Part shown: piece after piece, positions 36,403 to 46,115 of the stretch
How positions within the stretch are numbered: position 1 is the stretch's first letter
How the letters are laid out: each line of letters starts with the position of its first letter
Assembly (NCBI GenBank): GCA_963751695.1
Contig: CAVVVP010000005.1
Coordinates: forward strand, 496,001 to 560,000
Direction of reading: 5' to 3'
Length of the DNA: 64,000 nt
Source: SZUA-22 sp963751695
GTDB taxonomy: Bacteria > Bacteroidota > Ignavibacteria > Ignavibacteriales > Melioribacteraceae
Translations under genes and position numbers: made by a program
The notes under the pieces: model-generated
The model's input: the letters and a program-made list of their open reading frames with translations, nothing else
The model's database searches: none
Told to the model about the DNA's origin: nothing

Positions 36403-37598
36403 CTATTCCTCAGAGAATTGTTCGAATCGTGATAATGCTTTGAGAGCAAATAATTCAGTAGTGGCTACTTCCTCACCTTCACTGAGACCATTCTCAACTA
36501 TAGCATTTTCCGCATTAAGAGTCTTTAATTTAACTACTCTCTTTTCATATTTATTTTCAGATAGTTTAACAAAAACGATCGCATTATCACCGTCGAAGAC
36601 AACAGCACCCATAGGTACCACAATACCCATATTTTTAGTTCTTGTTAAAATCTCAACTCGCAGATTTTCACCTATTCTTGGCCAATTTTCTTCTGTCATT
36701 ACTACAAAATTTACCACAAGAGACTTATTAGTTTCATCAAGCCCTGGACTTATGGTTTCTATTTTACTTTCAATTGATCTATTCGGCTGGTTCTTAAGTG
36801 ATATTATAACCTTATCCCCACTTTTCACAAAACTTCCATCACCTGGGTCGACATATCCCTTTACCAAAACTTTTTTTGTATTAATTACAGTTGCAAGCTT
36901 CTCATATTCATTTACCGATTGCCCCATTTCAATTAAATGTTGATCAACATTTCCATCAATAGGTGAAAATATTTTTAAACCGGATTAATATTTTTGCTGC
37001 GCGAAAACTCTTCAATCACTTTGTCTGAAATGCCTACTGACTTTAACCTCGAGTAAACAGCATCTACATTTGTTTTAGCTTTCATGTAGTTTGCTTCAGC
37101 TACTAATAATTCTCTATCAGAACTAATTTTCTTTTCGACTAATAGTTTAATTCTCTCATATTGGTCCTTTTCAAATTTTACCGCAGCATTTGCTTGAAGA
37201 TAATCCGCAACAAGATTTCCAAATTGGGAACTTTCGATCTCAAGAAGCAAATCACCTTTACGAACTGGTTCTCCTTCATGTTTCACTAGGGAGATGACCC
37301 TTCCTTGCACTGGAGTACTTATTATATAAAAGTTATTAGGTTCAGGAAAAACGAAACCTGGGGCCGAAATTCTAAAATCAGTTTCCGCTGAGCTTACTTT
37401 TATTGTTTTAATATTCAACTTACTTTTTTGCTCTTCTGGAATAACAACCAAATTCCTAATTTTACCATCATTCTCTGTTTTCAGATCTTCAGAATTAGAT
37501 TTTTCATCACTACAGCTATTTACCAGGAATGCCCCGAATAATAAGTATAGTGCTACTAATAAAAATGTTGTACGATAATTTTTCATTCTGTTCACCAT
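36403..37598 (-). pseudogene. cusB: CusB-type RND periplasmic adaptor, interrupted by one frameshift
   Basis: The N-terminal part (37598-36975) has a lipoprotein signal (FLVNSCSDE), the first half of the lipoyl/barrel-sandwich domain (TPVQGRVISLVKHEGEPVRKG) and a coiled hairpin. The C-terminal part (36927-36403) has the beta-barrel and membrane-proximal domains. Between them, near 36975-36985 (GGTTTAAAAATA on the minus strand), one missing base separates NINP(G)LKIFSPIDGNVDQHLIE. The second frame is open up to that point, so the intact gene would encode about 395 aa. It is preceded by cusC by 7 bases and followed by cusA by 5. Confidence 0.85.
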
Positions 37599-37605
37599 AG
37601 TTTGA

Positions 37606-38859
37606 TTAAAAGACTATTTCTTTCTTGAGATAAACCTCAAGTTCAATAAGTCTTAAGTAATAATTTCTTAACGCATTTATATATCTTTGCTCACTCGATA
37701 AATAAGTTTTTTGTGTATCTAATAGATTAAGCAAATCAATATTACCCATTCTATATCCTTCTGTAGTAAGATCGAGAAGCTCTTTGGATTGTTTCTTTAT
37801 ATTATTTTGATACCGCAAAATAGTCTCTCTAGCGGTTTCAAATGAATGCCATGTCCTTTCAATATCCTTTTTGATCTTGAGTATAGTCTGCTGTCTCTGC
37901 CATGTTGCGATATTCTTTTCTGATTGTGCGATCTGAACATTTCTTGATTCATTGAACAAAAACCAAACTGGGACAGATAATCCTAATTCAAATCCATTAA
38001 AATTATAACCTTTTCCAAAGTCTTGCCAATAGTAACTGAAATCAATATTTGGGAGATAGCTTGATGTTGCTGCGGCGACTTTATTATCAGCCGCATCAAG
38101 TTTTGCCTCGTATGCTAATACATCCGGTTGTTGATCAATCAATGCAAGAATATCATCTTGTTCTATTTCAAGCCGATGATAATTCAGAGAGTCAGAAAAG
38201 AAGATTGAATATCTTTGATCATCTGGATTCATGCCGATTAGCTCAAATAATGAATATCGGGCTTGGTGGGCAGCTTGCACCGATTCAAGTAAATCATTTC
38301 TTGATTCATCCAATTTGATGTTAGTTTTTATCAACTCCAATTCGCTGCTCATACCGGCTTCAACTCTTGATATTACAGCGTTATTCAAATCGTCCGCCAA
38401 CTCTAGCTGCTGATCGCGTAATTCTTCCAACCGTTCGAAATATAATACATCCACATATCTTGATTTGACCTCCGAGATTAATTGCCTTCTATCTTTCTCA
38501 TATTTTAATTCCCAAAATGTGACTTCATCTGAATATGAATTAAAACGATAAATTGAGGTCAGTGGAAAATCTATTGATTGTGAAATGGATATTTTTTTCT
38601 CTAAATATCCATTAGAGATATCACCAATACCTTCTTTCATATAACTGAGTGAAGGAGTATAAATTCCCAATTTTTTCCATCGTTCCGATTTGGCAATTTC
38701 GATTGCTTCAAGTGATTGCTTGATTTTAGGATTATGCTCGAAGGCTTGCGTAATAGCATCTTGCATACTTAAATAGTTCACGGATGTTTGAGAAAAGCTG
38801 ATCAAAGAAAAGCTAATGTAAATAATAAAAAGCAGTTTAGATTTCTTCATCTTCATCAA
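37606..38859 (-). CDS. cusC: CusC/TolC-type outer membrane efflux protein
   Basis: The 417-aa protein has a signal peptide (LLFIIYISFSLISFSQTS) and the two repeated outer-membrane-efflux-protein (OEP) halves, with long amphipathic helices: AITQAFEHNPKIKQSLEAIE at the start and YRMGNIDLLNLLDTQKTYL near the end. It forms the outer-membrane channel for the CusBA complex encoded just downstream. It is intact, in contrast to cusB and cusA. Confidence 0.88.
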   Translation of the reverse strand: MMKMKKSKLLFIIYISFSLISFSQTSVNYLSMQDAITQAFEHNPKIKQSLEAIEIAKSERWKKLGIYTPSLSYMKEGIGDISNGYLEKKISISQSIDFPLTSIYRFNSYSDEVTFWELKYEKDRRQLISEVKSRYVDVLYFERLEELRDQQLELADDLNNAVISRVEAGMSSELELIKTNIKLDESRNDLLESVQAAHQARYSLFELIGMNPDDQRYSIFFSDSLNYHRLEIEQDDILALIDQQPDVLAYEAKLDAADNKVAAATSSYLPNIDFSYYWQDFGKGYNFNGFELGLSVPVWFLFNESRNVQIAQSEKNIATWQRQQTILKIKKDIERTWHSFETARETILRYQNNIKKQSKELLDLTTEGYRMGNIDLLNLLDTQKTYLSSEQRYINALRNYYLRLIELEVYLKKEIVF

Positions 38860-38996
38860 TAATTTTTTTGAGGTATATTAAATTAAAATAAATACTGTTA
38901 AAAAACGATTATTTTGTATGATTTGATTCACAAATGGTTTAAAAGATTCAAAATGGTTATAATTAGATTTATAAAACATTAAAACTTTGAGATGTC

Positions 38997-39149
38997 GTGA
39001 AAAGTAAACTTGGTAGTATTATCATTTTAAGTTTAGTGATAGCAATTCTTATGTTAATCCAAGTTCTGACTGTTAAAATCGGCTTATTAATATATGCGGC
39101 AGCTTTGATAATTGTAGGTTTATTCTCAAATATTTGTAAGAAAAAATAA
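38997..39149 (+). CDS. Possible small two-helix membrane protein, 50 aa
   Basis: A GTG-started frame encodes a basic N terminus (VKSKLGS) followed by two hydrophobic stretches (IIILSLVIAILMLIQVL and IGLLIYAAALIIVGLF) and ends NICKKK. It lies 9 bases before the next lipoprotein gene on the same strand. The ribosome binding site is poor and the length short, so it may be chance. Confidence 0.35.
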   Translation: MKSKLGSIIILSLVIAILMLIQVLTVKIGLLIYAAALIIVGLFSNICKKK

Positions 39150-39158
39150 ATTTGCCCT

Positions 39159-40139
39159 ATGAAGAAACAACACTTTGTATTTACGACAACCATTCTTTGC
39201 TTTATTGTTACTATATTTTCATGCAAACATAATTCTGAAAATAATGACTCGAAGGCACTCGATTCACTTCGCTTCGAACTTAACATTTATCCAGATCAAA
39301 TAGATTTGAATGAAAATTTTGAGAATTACATTCCCGACAAGTCCTCAATTCGTCCACATCTTATGGAGATATCTGGGATTGTACAGTCAGTTAAAAACCC
39401 AAATTCATTTTGGATGCATGAAGATAGTGGTTCTGAGTCTTTCATTTATCTTTATTCCGGTGAAGGTAAGATGATTCAAAAATACTATATAAAAAATATC
39501 ACCAAATATGATTATGAAGATATTTCGATAGGTATTGGACCACAAGGTAACTACAACCATCTTTACCTTGGAGATATTGGGGATAACCGGCGTGTAAGGG
39601 AATACATTTCCATCTATCGGTTTCCAGAACCGAACTATGCAACTTATCCAAATATAACTGAGATCTATAAAAATATTGAAAGTTACACTTTCATTTATGA
39701 AGATGGAGTTCAGAATTGCGAGGCATTTTTTCTCGAGCCGTCATCCAGCGATTTATATCTTTTTACCAAAGATCTTGGTGAGTGTAAAGTATACAACACT
39801 CCCTTCCCTTTTAGTACAATAAATCAAAATATTTTAAACCTAATTGGAAAGTTTAACATAGAGGGAGAAAAAGTTACCGCGGCAGATATTTCAAAGGATG
39901 GTAATCATATTGTAGTTAAAACTTACAACTACATTTTTTATTGGAGTCGTGAAGAGAGTAAATCTCTATCAGAAACATTCCAAGAGCTTCCAACCAGACT
40001 GCCATACAATATTGAGCCTCAAGGTGAAGCTTTTTGCTGGAAGGATGGAATCACATCGTACTTTACTATCAGCGAAAGTAACGATGGCAATGAAACAATT
40101 CTTTTTGAATACAAAAATAGTTTGAATAGATTAAAATAA
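39159..40139 (+). CDS. Hypothetical lipoprotein, propeller-like, 326 aa
   Basis: A lipoprotein signal (TIFSCKHN) is followed by a beta-rich sequence: LMEISGIVQSVKNPNSFWMH, HEDSGSESFIYLYSGEG, NHLYLGDIGDNRRVREYIS and EPQGEAFCWKDGITSYFTIS. The pattern (EISGI..., D-IGDN, EGxAxC) resembles secreted beta-propeller proteins related to SdiA-regulated or phytase-like propellers, but I cannot name a family with confidence. No catalytic motif is evident. It is followed by an outer-membrane barrel gene in the same direction. Confidence 0.65.
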   Translation: MKKQHFVFTTTILCFIVTIFSCKHNSENNDSKALDSLRFELNIYPDQIDLNENFENYIPDKSSIRPHLMEISGIVQSVKNPNSFWMHEDSGSESFIYLYSGEGKMIQKYYIKNITKYDYEDISIGIGPQGNYNHLYLGDIGDNRRVREYISIYRFPEPNYATYPNITEIYKNIESYTFIYEDGVQNCEAFFLEPSSSDLYLFTKDLGECKVYNTPFPFSTINQNILNLIGKFNIEGEKVTAADISKDGNHIVVKTYNYIFYWSREESKSLSETFQELPTRLPYNIEPQGEAFCWKDGITSYFTISESNDGNETILFEYKNSLNRLK

Positions 40140-40167
40140 ATCTCTTCTCAAATTAAGGAAGTAGAAA

Positions 40168-40818
40168 ATGAAATCTAAGATGGCCATTGCTTTTATGATC
40201 TCCATATTGCTGAGCTGTGCAACAACATCTGATGTTGAAAAAGAAAAAGTCGGTGTAAGTTATGATATTCGAGCCGGTGCCGGATGGGGTGGAATTATTG
40301 AAGACACACAAGTTGATGCTGTCACTGGTGCAACTAATCTTGGATTCACTGCTGGTATTCATCCAGCAATTAACATCCATGGTTATGTTGTGGAAACAGG
40401 GATTGATGTTCAGACCTACAGCCAGTCATTCACATATAATGATCCAGATGCTGGTTTTGATGGAAAGAGAGACTTCAGCCTAACAGAACTTAGCATTCCA
40501 CTAACTTACAATTTTCAGTTTTTCAATAATTCAGATTTAGAGAGCATTGTGCAAGTTAGGCTGGGTTTAACAGCTGGATATATCATCTCCGACAAAATTA
40601 CAAATAATGGAACAGTTCCTGAGTACACGCTTGACAATTTTTCAATTGGCCCAACTCTCGGATTGACTGCTATCCCATTTAAGCTGAGTGACAATATGAG
40701 ACTTGGCTTTTATTTCGATCTTACCAGAGCATCTGAAGTTTACAAAGATATCTACATAACTGAAGATAGCGGCGATATGAGCAGTCTCAGATTAGGTCTG
40801 TTTGTAAAATTCAAATAA
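40168..40818 (+). CDS. Outer membrane beta-barrel protein (porin-like), 216 aa
   Basis: The signal ends ILLSCATTS, suggesting a lipoprotein or signal peptide. It is followed by alternating beta strands typical of small Bacteroidota barrels (YDIRAGAGWGGIIED, NLGFTAGIHPAINIHG, VRLGLTAGYIIS, MRLGFYFDLTRAS) and a final aromatic-ended strand LRLGLFVKFK. It likely folds into an 8-12-strand barrel; function unknown. AAGGAAGTAG precedes the ATG. Confidence 0.7.
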   Translation: MKSKMAIAFMISILLSCATTSDVEKEKVGVSYDIRAGAGWGGIIEDTQVDAVTGATNLGFTAGIHPAINIHGYVVETGIDVQTYSQSFTYNDPDAGFDGKRDFSLTELSIPLTYNFQFFNNSDLESIVQVRLGLTAGYIISDKITNNGTVPEYTLDNFSIGPTLGLTAIPFKLSDNMRLGFYFDLTRASEVYKDIYITEDSGDMSSLRLGLFVKFK

Positions 40819-40843
40819 AAACAATTTTACTGAGGATATAATA

Positions 40844-41803
40844 ATGAAAAGTTTTCGCATAATATTATTTTCTATTTTTATCTTACTACTCACAGTCAAT
40901 TGCCAACAACTAAAAACAGTCGACCAATTAAAAGTTATTGGCACACAGCTTTCAAACCAAGATGGAAATCCAGTAGTTCTAAGAGGCATTAGCTATGGTT
41001 GGCACAACTGGTGGCCGCGATTTTATAATGCATGGACAGTAAATACTTTTGCAAGTGAATGGAATGTAACTGTTGTTCGCGCTGCAATGGGTATAGGTGT
41101 ATCTGGAAAGGATTATATTAGTGAACAAGAATGGTCAAAGGAATTAGTAAGTAAAGTTGTTGACGCTGCAATTGCCGAAGGTATATATGTGATCATTGAT
41201 TGGCATTCGCATCATATAAAGTTAGAGGAAGCAAAAATATTTTTCTCCGAAATGTCTTCTCAATACGGAGATCATCCAAATGTGATTTATGAAATTTTTA
41301 ACGAACCTGTGAATGATTCATGGGAAGAAGTAAAAAACTATTCTATAGAGATAATTAAGGTGATACGCGCAAATGATCCAGACAATTTAATTCTGGTAGG
41401 TAGCCCTCATTGGGATCAGGATATTCACCTTGCAGCAGATGATCCTATTACTGGATTCGAAAACATTATGTACACTCTACACTTCTACGCAGCGACACAC
41501 AAGAAGTGGCTAAGAGAACGAGGAGATTATGCAATAGAAAAAGGGATTGGGATTTTCGTTTCAGAATGTGCCGGAATGGAAGCGAGTGGAGATGGCCCGA
41601 TTGATAAAGAATCTTGGGATGATTGGATTAAGTGGATGGAAGCAAACAAGATAAGCTGGGCTAACTGGTCCATCGCTGATAAGAATGAAACTTGCTCAAT
41701 GCTTCTCCCATCTGCAGATTCTGAAGGTAAATGGAAGGATGAAGATATTAAAGAATGGGGCAAGGTCACAAAACAATATTTACAAAAGTATAACTCAAAA
41801 TAA
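40844..41803 (+). CDS. Glycoside hydrolase family 5 endoglucanase (cellulase)
   Basis: The 319-aa protein has a lipoprotein-like signal (LLLTVNCQQ) and a GH5 barrel: LRGISYGWHNWWPR, YVIIDWHSHH, VIYEIFNEPVN (acid/base Glu in NEP) and TLHFYAATH. The nucleophile position is in IGIFVSECAGMEASGDG (Glu). ISWANWSIADKNET is the conserved late Trp motif. The set matches the GH5_2 cellulase subfamily. It probably hydrolyses beta-1,4-glucans at the cell surface. It follows the barrel gene by 25 bases. Confidence 0.88.
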   Translation: MKSFRIILFSIFILLLTVNCQQLKTVDQLKVIGTQLSNQDGNPVVLRGISYGWHNWWPRFYNAWTVNTFASEWNVTVVRAAMGIGVSGKDYISEQEWSKELVSKVVDAAIAEGIYVIIDWHSHHIKLEEAKIFFSEMSSQYGDHPNVIYEIFNEPVNDSWEEVKNYSIEIIKVIRANDPDNLILVGSPHWDQDIHLAADDPITGFENIMYTLHFYAATHKKWLRERGDYAIEKGIGIFVSECAGMEASGDGPIDKESWDDWIKWMEANKISWANWSIADKNETCSMLLPSADSEGKWKDEDIKEWGKVTKQYLQKYNSK

Positions 41804-42161
41804 GTTATTAAACTTCTTGAACTTGAAGAAATGGAAGAACTAATTGAAGCATTTATACTGAAGGAATTTTAATTGGAATTAAACCATTTTTCTTCTATTT
41901 TAACGTAGATTGTTAGAACAAGGAGTATATGATCATAAAAAATACTCCCATTCTCAAACACAGAGCAAACATGGTATAAAGCTTTTTTATATCGAACTAT
42001 ATATAAATCTAACATAATCAGTAAACCATGGAATGTGGTGTGCTGAACCTTGTGGTCACGGTTCAGTTGCAATCGCTATGATTCAACTAGTTTTCTTATG
42101 TTAAGAGATTATTTCATTAAGTTTGTATTATTACACAAATAAAAATAAAAAGGAGTTACAA
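41804..42161. other. Gene-free stretch with one hairpin
   Basis: No convincing gene is present. CTGAACC (42043-42049) and GGTTCAG (42060-42066) form a 7-bp hairpin. A short frame around 41831-41873 (MEELIEAFILKEF) might be a gene remnant. The last part is the leader of the SWIB gene with its AAAAAGGAG ribosome binding site. Confidence 0.4.
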
Positions 42162-42488
42162 ATGGAAGAAGCAAAAGGATTGAAGAAACCAGTAAAACTA
42201 AAAAATGAATTGGCACAGTTTCTGGGAGCAACAGAGCTTCCTAGAACAGAGATTACCAAAAAACTATGGGACTATATTAAAGCTAATAAACTCCAAACAA
42301 AGACCGAAAATGGAAAACCTGAAAACGCAGGTAAATTTATTGTAGCTGATGCTAGTTTGTTGCCGATCTTCAAAAACACAAAATCCACAAGCAAATCAGG
42401 TAAGGTGACTGACCTAACAAATCTGCAAGAAGGCCAGACGATTGACATGATGCAGATGGCCGCTGTAGTTGGCGCAAACATAGAATAA
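42162..42488 (+). CDS. SWIB/MDM2 domain protein
   Basis: The protein (108 aa) is essentially one SWIB domain: KNELAQFLGATELPRTEITK, KLWDYIKANKLQ, then KFIVADASLLPIF and a short C-terminal extension. SWIB domains occur in eukaryotic chromatin remodellers and, as stand-alone proteins, in chlamydiae and some other bacteria, where a DNA-associated role is suspected. I chose the ATG at 42162 because AAGGAG precedes it. It stands alone with gaps on both sides. Confidence 0.85.
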   Translation: MEEAKGLKKPVKLKNELAQFLGATELPRTEITKKLWDYIKANKLQTKTENGKPENAGKFIVADASLLPIFKNTKSTSKSGKVTDLTNLQEGQTIDMMQMAAVVGANIE

Positions 42489-42665
42489 GCTTATAGTAAC
42501 AGCTTATTAGTTATGTATGTAAACAACAGTATTCGTTGTGATATTTACTGTCGGCTACAAATTATAAATATTGGTCGCATGTAAGTCATTGCTTTGTTGG
42601 GTGATGACTTATTTGCAACACCATTATGTAGAGAATATAATTCTGAAATCTGAACTCGACATAAT

Positions 42666-43583
42666 ATGAATATGTCACTGAGTAAGTCATCTCATTTAAT
42701 TTCTATACTACAAGCCTTATTAGTAACGTTCTTGTGGTCGACTTCTTTTATAATTATTAAGTGGGGGTTAATTGAAATCCCTCCAATAACATACGCAGGA
42801 TTACGTTACATATTAGCTTTTCTTTGTTTTATTCCCTTTGTTGCTAAAAAAAAATACATCGCTGAAATCAAACAGTTGGAAATTATCCAATGGAAAAAAC
42901 TGATACTCCTTGGTTTTGTATTCTATACTTTTACACAAGGGGCTCAATTCCTCGGTTTATCATTGCTCCCTTCAGTTACAGTAAGTTTAATGCTCAATTT
43001 TACTCCTTTAGTTGTTGCCATAATGGGAATATTTTTACTAAGTGAAAAACCTTCAACTCTCCAGTGGTTTGGTTCTGTTTTATTTATTGTTGGAATTATA
43101 ACCTATTTTTTCCCTATTTCATTAATTCGAGATCAAGGCCTCGGTCTGTCAATAATGTTTATAGGAGTTTTAGCAAATGCTGGTTCTGCAATACTTGGAA
43201 GGGGCATTAACAGAAACAAAGATATTAGTCCATTAGTAGTAACTTTTATTAGCATGGGAGTAGGGGCAATTATCCTAGTTACTATTGGCATATCGATGGA
43301 TGGAGTGCCTATTATAAGTTTTAAAACTTTTATGTTTTTAATTTGGTTAGCTGTTGTTAATACAGCATTTGCATTTACACTATGGAATATAACTCTTCGT
43401 ACACTTACAGCAATGGAATCAAGCATAATTAATGGAACTATGCTAATTCAGATTGCGATTCTTGCTTGGTATTTCCTTGATGAAAATATTTCTTTTCAAG
43501 AAGGAATCGGGATGGTAATTGCTGGAGTTGGAGCAGTTCTTGTCCAAATTAAAAAGAGTAATCGTAATAAAAAAGCGTCATAA
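42666..43583 (+). CDS. EamA/DMT-family transporter
   Basis: The 305-aa protein has ten hydrophobic segments arranged as two EamA repeats. The first contains FLWSTSFIIIKWGL and YAGLRYILAFLCFIPF, the second ILGRGINRNK and NTAFAFTLWNITLRTL. It is likely an inner-membrane metabolite or drug exporter of the drug/metabolite transporter superfamily; the substrate cannot be inferred. Confidence 0.88.
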   Translation: MNMSLSKSSHLISILQALLVTFLWSTSFIIIKWGLIEIPPITYAGLRYILAFLCFIPFVAKKKYIAEIKQLEIIQWKKLILLGFVFYTFTQGAQFLGLSLLPSVTVSLMLNFTPLVVAIMGIFLLSEKPSTLQWFGSVLFIVGIITYFFPISLIRDQGLGLSIMFIGVLANAGSAILGRGINRNKDISPLVVTFISMGVGAIILVTIGISMDGVPIISFKTFMFLIWLAVVNTAFAFTLWNITLRTLTAMESSIINGTMLIQIAILAWYFLDENISFQEGIGMVIAGVGAVLVQIKKSNRNKKAS

Positions 43584-43711
43584 GCTATTAAGGGATCTAC
43601 TATTATAATCAGTAAAAATGTATCATAAAATTCAGATTTTTTTTCTGAACACATTGCTATTGAATTTATTAGTTTTATTAATAGTTCTACAAAAATTAAG
43701 GACGATAAAAA

Positions 43712-44530
43712 ATGAAGAAACCTTACGTTGCTGTAATGCGAATTCTTTCTTTCTGTTTTATGATTTTCACACTCATTCCTAATCTTTCTTGTTCAGATGA
43801 TACGACTAAACCAAATAAATGGATAAGTCTTTTTAATGGTAAAGATTTATCTGGGTGGAAAGTTAAAATTTCGGGTCATGATCTAAATGATAATTATAAG
43901 AATACGTTTCAGGTAGCTAATGGAGTAATGAAAATCTCTTACGACAATTATGAAAACTTTGACAATAAATTCGGTCATATTTTTTACGATAAAATATTTT
44001 CACACTACAAGCTGCGCATAGAATACAGATTTGTTGGCGAACAAGTCCCCAATGGTCCAAGTTGGGCATTTAGAAATAATGGAGTAATGCTTCATTGCCA
44101 ATCTCCTGAAAGTATGTCAAAGGATCAACCATTTCCTGTTTGTATCGAGGCTCAGTTGCTCGGAGGTGATGGAGTCGAAGAACGTTCAACAGGAAATGTA
44201 TGCTCCCCTGGTACCCATTTTGTTATGAATGGTAATCTTGTCACTGCACATTGCACAAATTCAAATTCAAATACCTTTCACGGTGACCAATGGGTAACAA
44301 TAGAAATAGAAGTTCACGGTAATTCTAAAATAAAACATACTGTTAATGGTGTTGTTGTATTTGAATATGAAAAACCTCAACTTGATGAGAAAGATGAATA
44401 TGCCCAAAAACTTATTAGTGAGGGTAACAATATAATGTTGAGTGAGGGTTATATTTCACTTCAAGCTGAAAGCCATCCAACAGAATTTCGTAAAATTGAG
44501 CTACTTGAGTTAGATGCAATAGATGATTAA
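43712..44530 (+). CDS. DUF1080 (3-keto-disaccharide hydrolase-like) lipoprotein
   Basis: The 272-aa protein has a lipoprotein signal (LIPNLSCSDD) and then ISLFNGKDLSGWKVK, the family's opening motif. KFGHIFYDKIFSHYKLRIEY and GVMLHCQSPESM follow, forming a concanavalin-like jelly-roll. Some family members hydrolyse 3-keto-glycosides; whether this one does is inference. The next gene's open frame overlaps its end by 8 bases, but that gene's likely start is 70 bases downstream. Confidence 0.82.
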   Translation: MKKPYVAVMRILSFCFMIFTLIPNLSCSDDTTKPNKWISLFNGKDLSGWKVKISGHDLNDNYKNTFQVANGVMKISYDNYENFDNKFGHIFYDKIFSHYKLRIEYRFVGEQVPNGPSWAFRNNGVMLHCQSPESMSKDQPFPVCIEAQLLGGDGVEERSTGNVCSPGTHFVMNGNLVTAHCTNSNSNTFHGDQWVTIEIEVHGNSKIKHTVNGVVVFEYEKPQLDEKDEYAQKLISEGNNIMLSEGYISLQAESHPTEFRKIELLELDAIDD

Positions 44531-44600
44531 AATGAATGTTTTTAAATTAGAGATTCAAGTTTTAACAAAACAAATCAATCCTAATAAAAGGAAAATTAAC

Positions 44601-45026
44601 ATGAAACAAAAATCAATGATTTTATTTTTATTTTTTGTTCTTCTGGCACTCTTAACTGGTTGTTCAACTGGAGGATCATTCTTAGCAAATAATGTCACTA
44701 ATGTAGAATTGTCCGAACCAAACTTTGACATTGTTGCAAAAAATGTAGAAGGATATTCAAAAGCATCATATATTATTGGTTTAAGCTATTCTACTGGAAG
44801 TATTGCTAACACATTGGCTCTTGCTAGAGTTGGAGGTACTGCAAAATTATATGATGATGCAATACAAAATTTATGGAACAATTTTGAACTAAAATATGGA
44901 AATCCTGAAGGGAAAAAATTAGTATTAGCCAATATACGTATCGATAATGATATGCTGAATCTTCTTATTTATACCCATACTGAGGTATACATAACAGCTG
45001 ATGTAATTGAATTTATAGAAAAGTAA
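44601..45026 (+). CDS. Hypothetical lipoprotein, 141 aa
   Basis: It starts MKQKSMILFLFFVLLALLTGC, a textbook lipoprotein signal, after an AAGGA ribosome binding site. The mature part (VELSEPNFDIVAKNVEGYSK, AKLYDDAIQNLWNNFE, LVLANIRIDNDMLNLLIYTH) resembles small envelope lipoproteins of the DUF6567 or TRL-like kind, but I cannot assign it firmly. The frame is open upstream to 44523, but the lipoprotein start is clearly at 44601. Confidence 0.75.
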   Translation: MKQKSMILFLFFVLLALLTGCSTGGSFLANNVTNVELSEPNFDIVAKNVEGYSKASYIIGLSYSTGSIANTLALARVGGTAKLYDDAIQNLWNNFELKYGNPEGKKLVLANIRIDNDMLNLLIYTHTEVYITADVIEFIEK

Positions 45027-45235
45027 TCTTTTAAATAAGAATTTATAATAAAAGCTGCTGCTTTATAAAAAATTATTCTCGATCCCCTCAATTGTTGGGA
45101 TTTGAGAAAAATCAGTTTAGAGCCAGAGATTTTTTTGCCTTCTAAATATATTTTGATAGCAGCTGATAAGAATTAAATAAGAATATGTTCTAAAAGATCG
45201 TTTAACACAACTCTCAATTATTTGCAGTAAAAACA

Positions 45236-46096
45236 ATGATCGCGATAAAACCACTTAGTGGTACTAGCATTGAATTAATTCATAAAGCATTCAATAATGC
45301 TTTTTCGGATTATGTAGAACCTTTTACACTCACAAAACGTCAATTACAATATATGATTGAACGTAGAGGATGTAACTTTAATTTATCCTTCGGAGCATTC
45401 GACGGCTCAGATATGGTTGGTTTTACACTAAATGGTATTGGCAATTGGAATGGTAAATTGACAGCATATGACACGGGTACTGGAGTAATAAAGGAATATC
45501 GTAAAAGAGGCATTGCGACACAAATATTTAACGAATCTCTACCAATTTTAAAAGCGAATAATATCAAGCAATATTTGCTAGAAGTTATTACTAGTAATAC
45601 TGCGGCGTATGACCTTTACAAAAAGGTTGATTTTACTGTAGTAAGAAATTTTGATTATTATATTTCAGAAAAAGATCAGATCCAAATTAAAAATGGAAAA
45701 GAAAATATTAAATGGAATATCGAAGAAATAAAACATCCAGATTGGAATTTGTTAAAATCATTTTGGGATTTCGAACCATCTTGGCAAAATTCCATAGATT
45801 CAATAAAGCGTAAAATTGATTATTTCAAAGTATTGGGAATATATAAAGCTGAGCTTCTTATGGGTTACGGAATTATAGAAAAAACTACAGGAGATATCCC
45901 ACAATTAGCAATTGCACATAAATACAGACGAAACGGATTAGCATCAGTGCTGTTTAGGCATCTTATGAACTGCTCAGAAACTGATTTAGTTAAAATAATT
46001 AATACAGATGCTTCATACCAACCATTTAATAAATTTGCAGAAAGTATAAATTTTTCTCCGGGGATTGGTCAGTTCGAAATGATCAGAAATATCTAA
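45236..46096 (+). CDS. GNAT-family N-acetyltransferase
   Basis: The 286-aa protein has an N-terminal GNAT domain (about 1-145) with GTGVIKEYRKRGIATQIFNE, the acetyl-CoA-binding R/Q-x-x-G-x-G/A loop. A degenerate second GNAT-like half follows, with PQLAIAHKYRRNGLASVLF. Such tandem proteins usually acetylate small molecules or protein N termini; the substrate is unknown. Confidence 0.82.
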   Translation: MIAIKPLSGTSIELIHKAFNNAFSDYVEPFTLTKRQLQYMIERRGCNFNLSFGAFDGSDMVGFTLNGIGNWNGKLTAYDTGTGVIKEYRKRGIATQIFNESLPILKANNIKQYLLEVITSNTAAYDLYKKVDFTVVRNFDYYISEKDQIQIKNGKENIKWNIEEIKHPDWNLLKSFWDFEPSWQNSIDSIKRKIDYFKVLGIYKAELLMGYGIIEKTTGDIPQLAIAHKYRRNGLASVLFRHLMNCSETDLVKIINTDASYQPFNKFAESINFSPGIGQFEMIRNI

Positions 46097-46115
46097 AAAA
46101 GGGATATGGAATTAA

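Noticed and set aside
38969..39286. Minus-strand 105-aa frame
   Set aside because: It lies antisense to the start of the lipoprotein gene and to the small membrane frame and lacks a ribosome binding site.
41869..42072. Minus-strand 67-aa frame in the gap before the SWIB gene
   Set aside because: No ribosome binding site, unusual composition, no recognisable motif.
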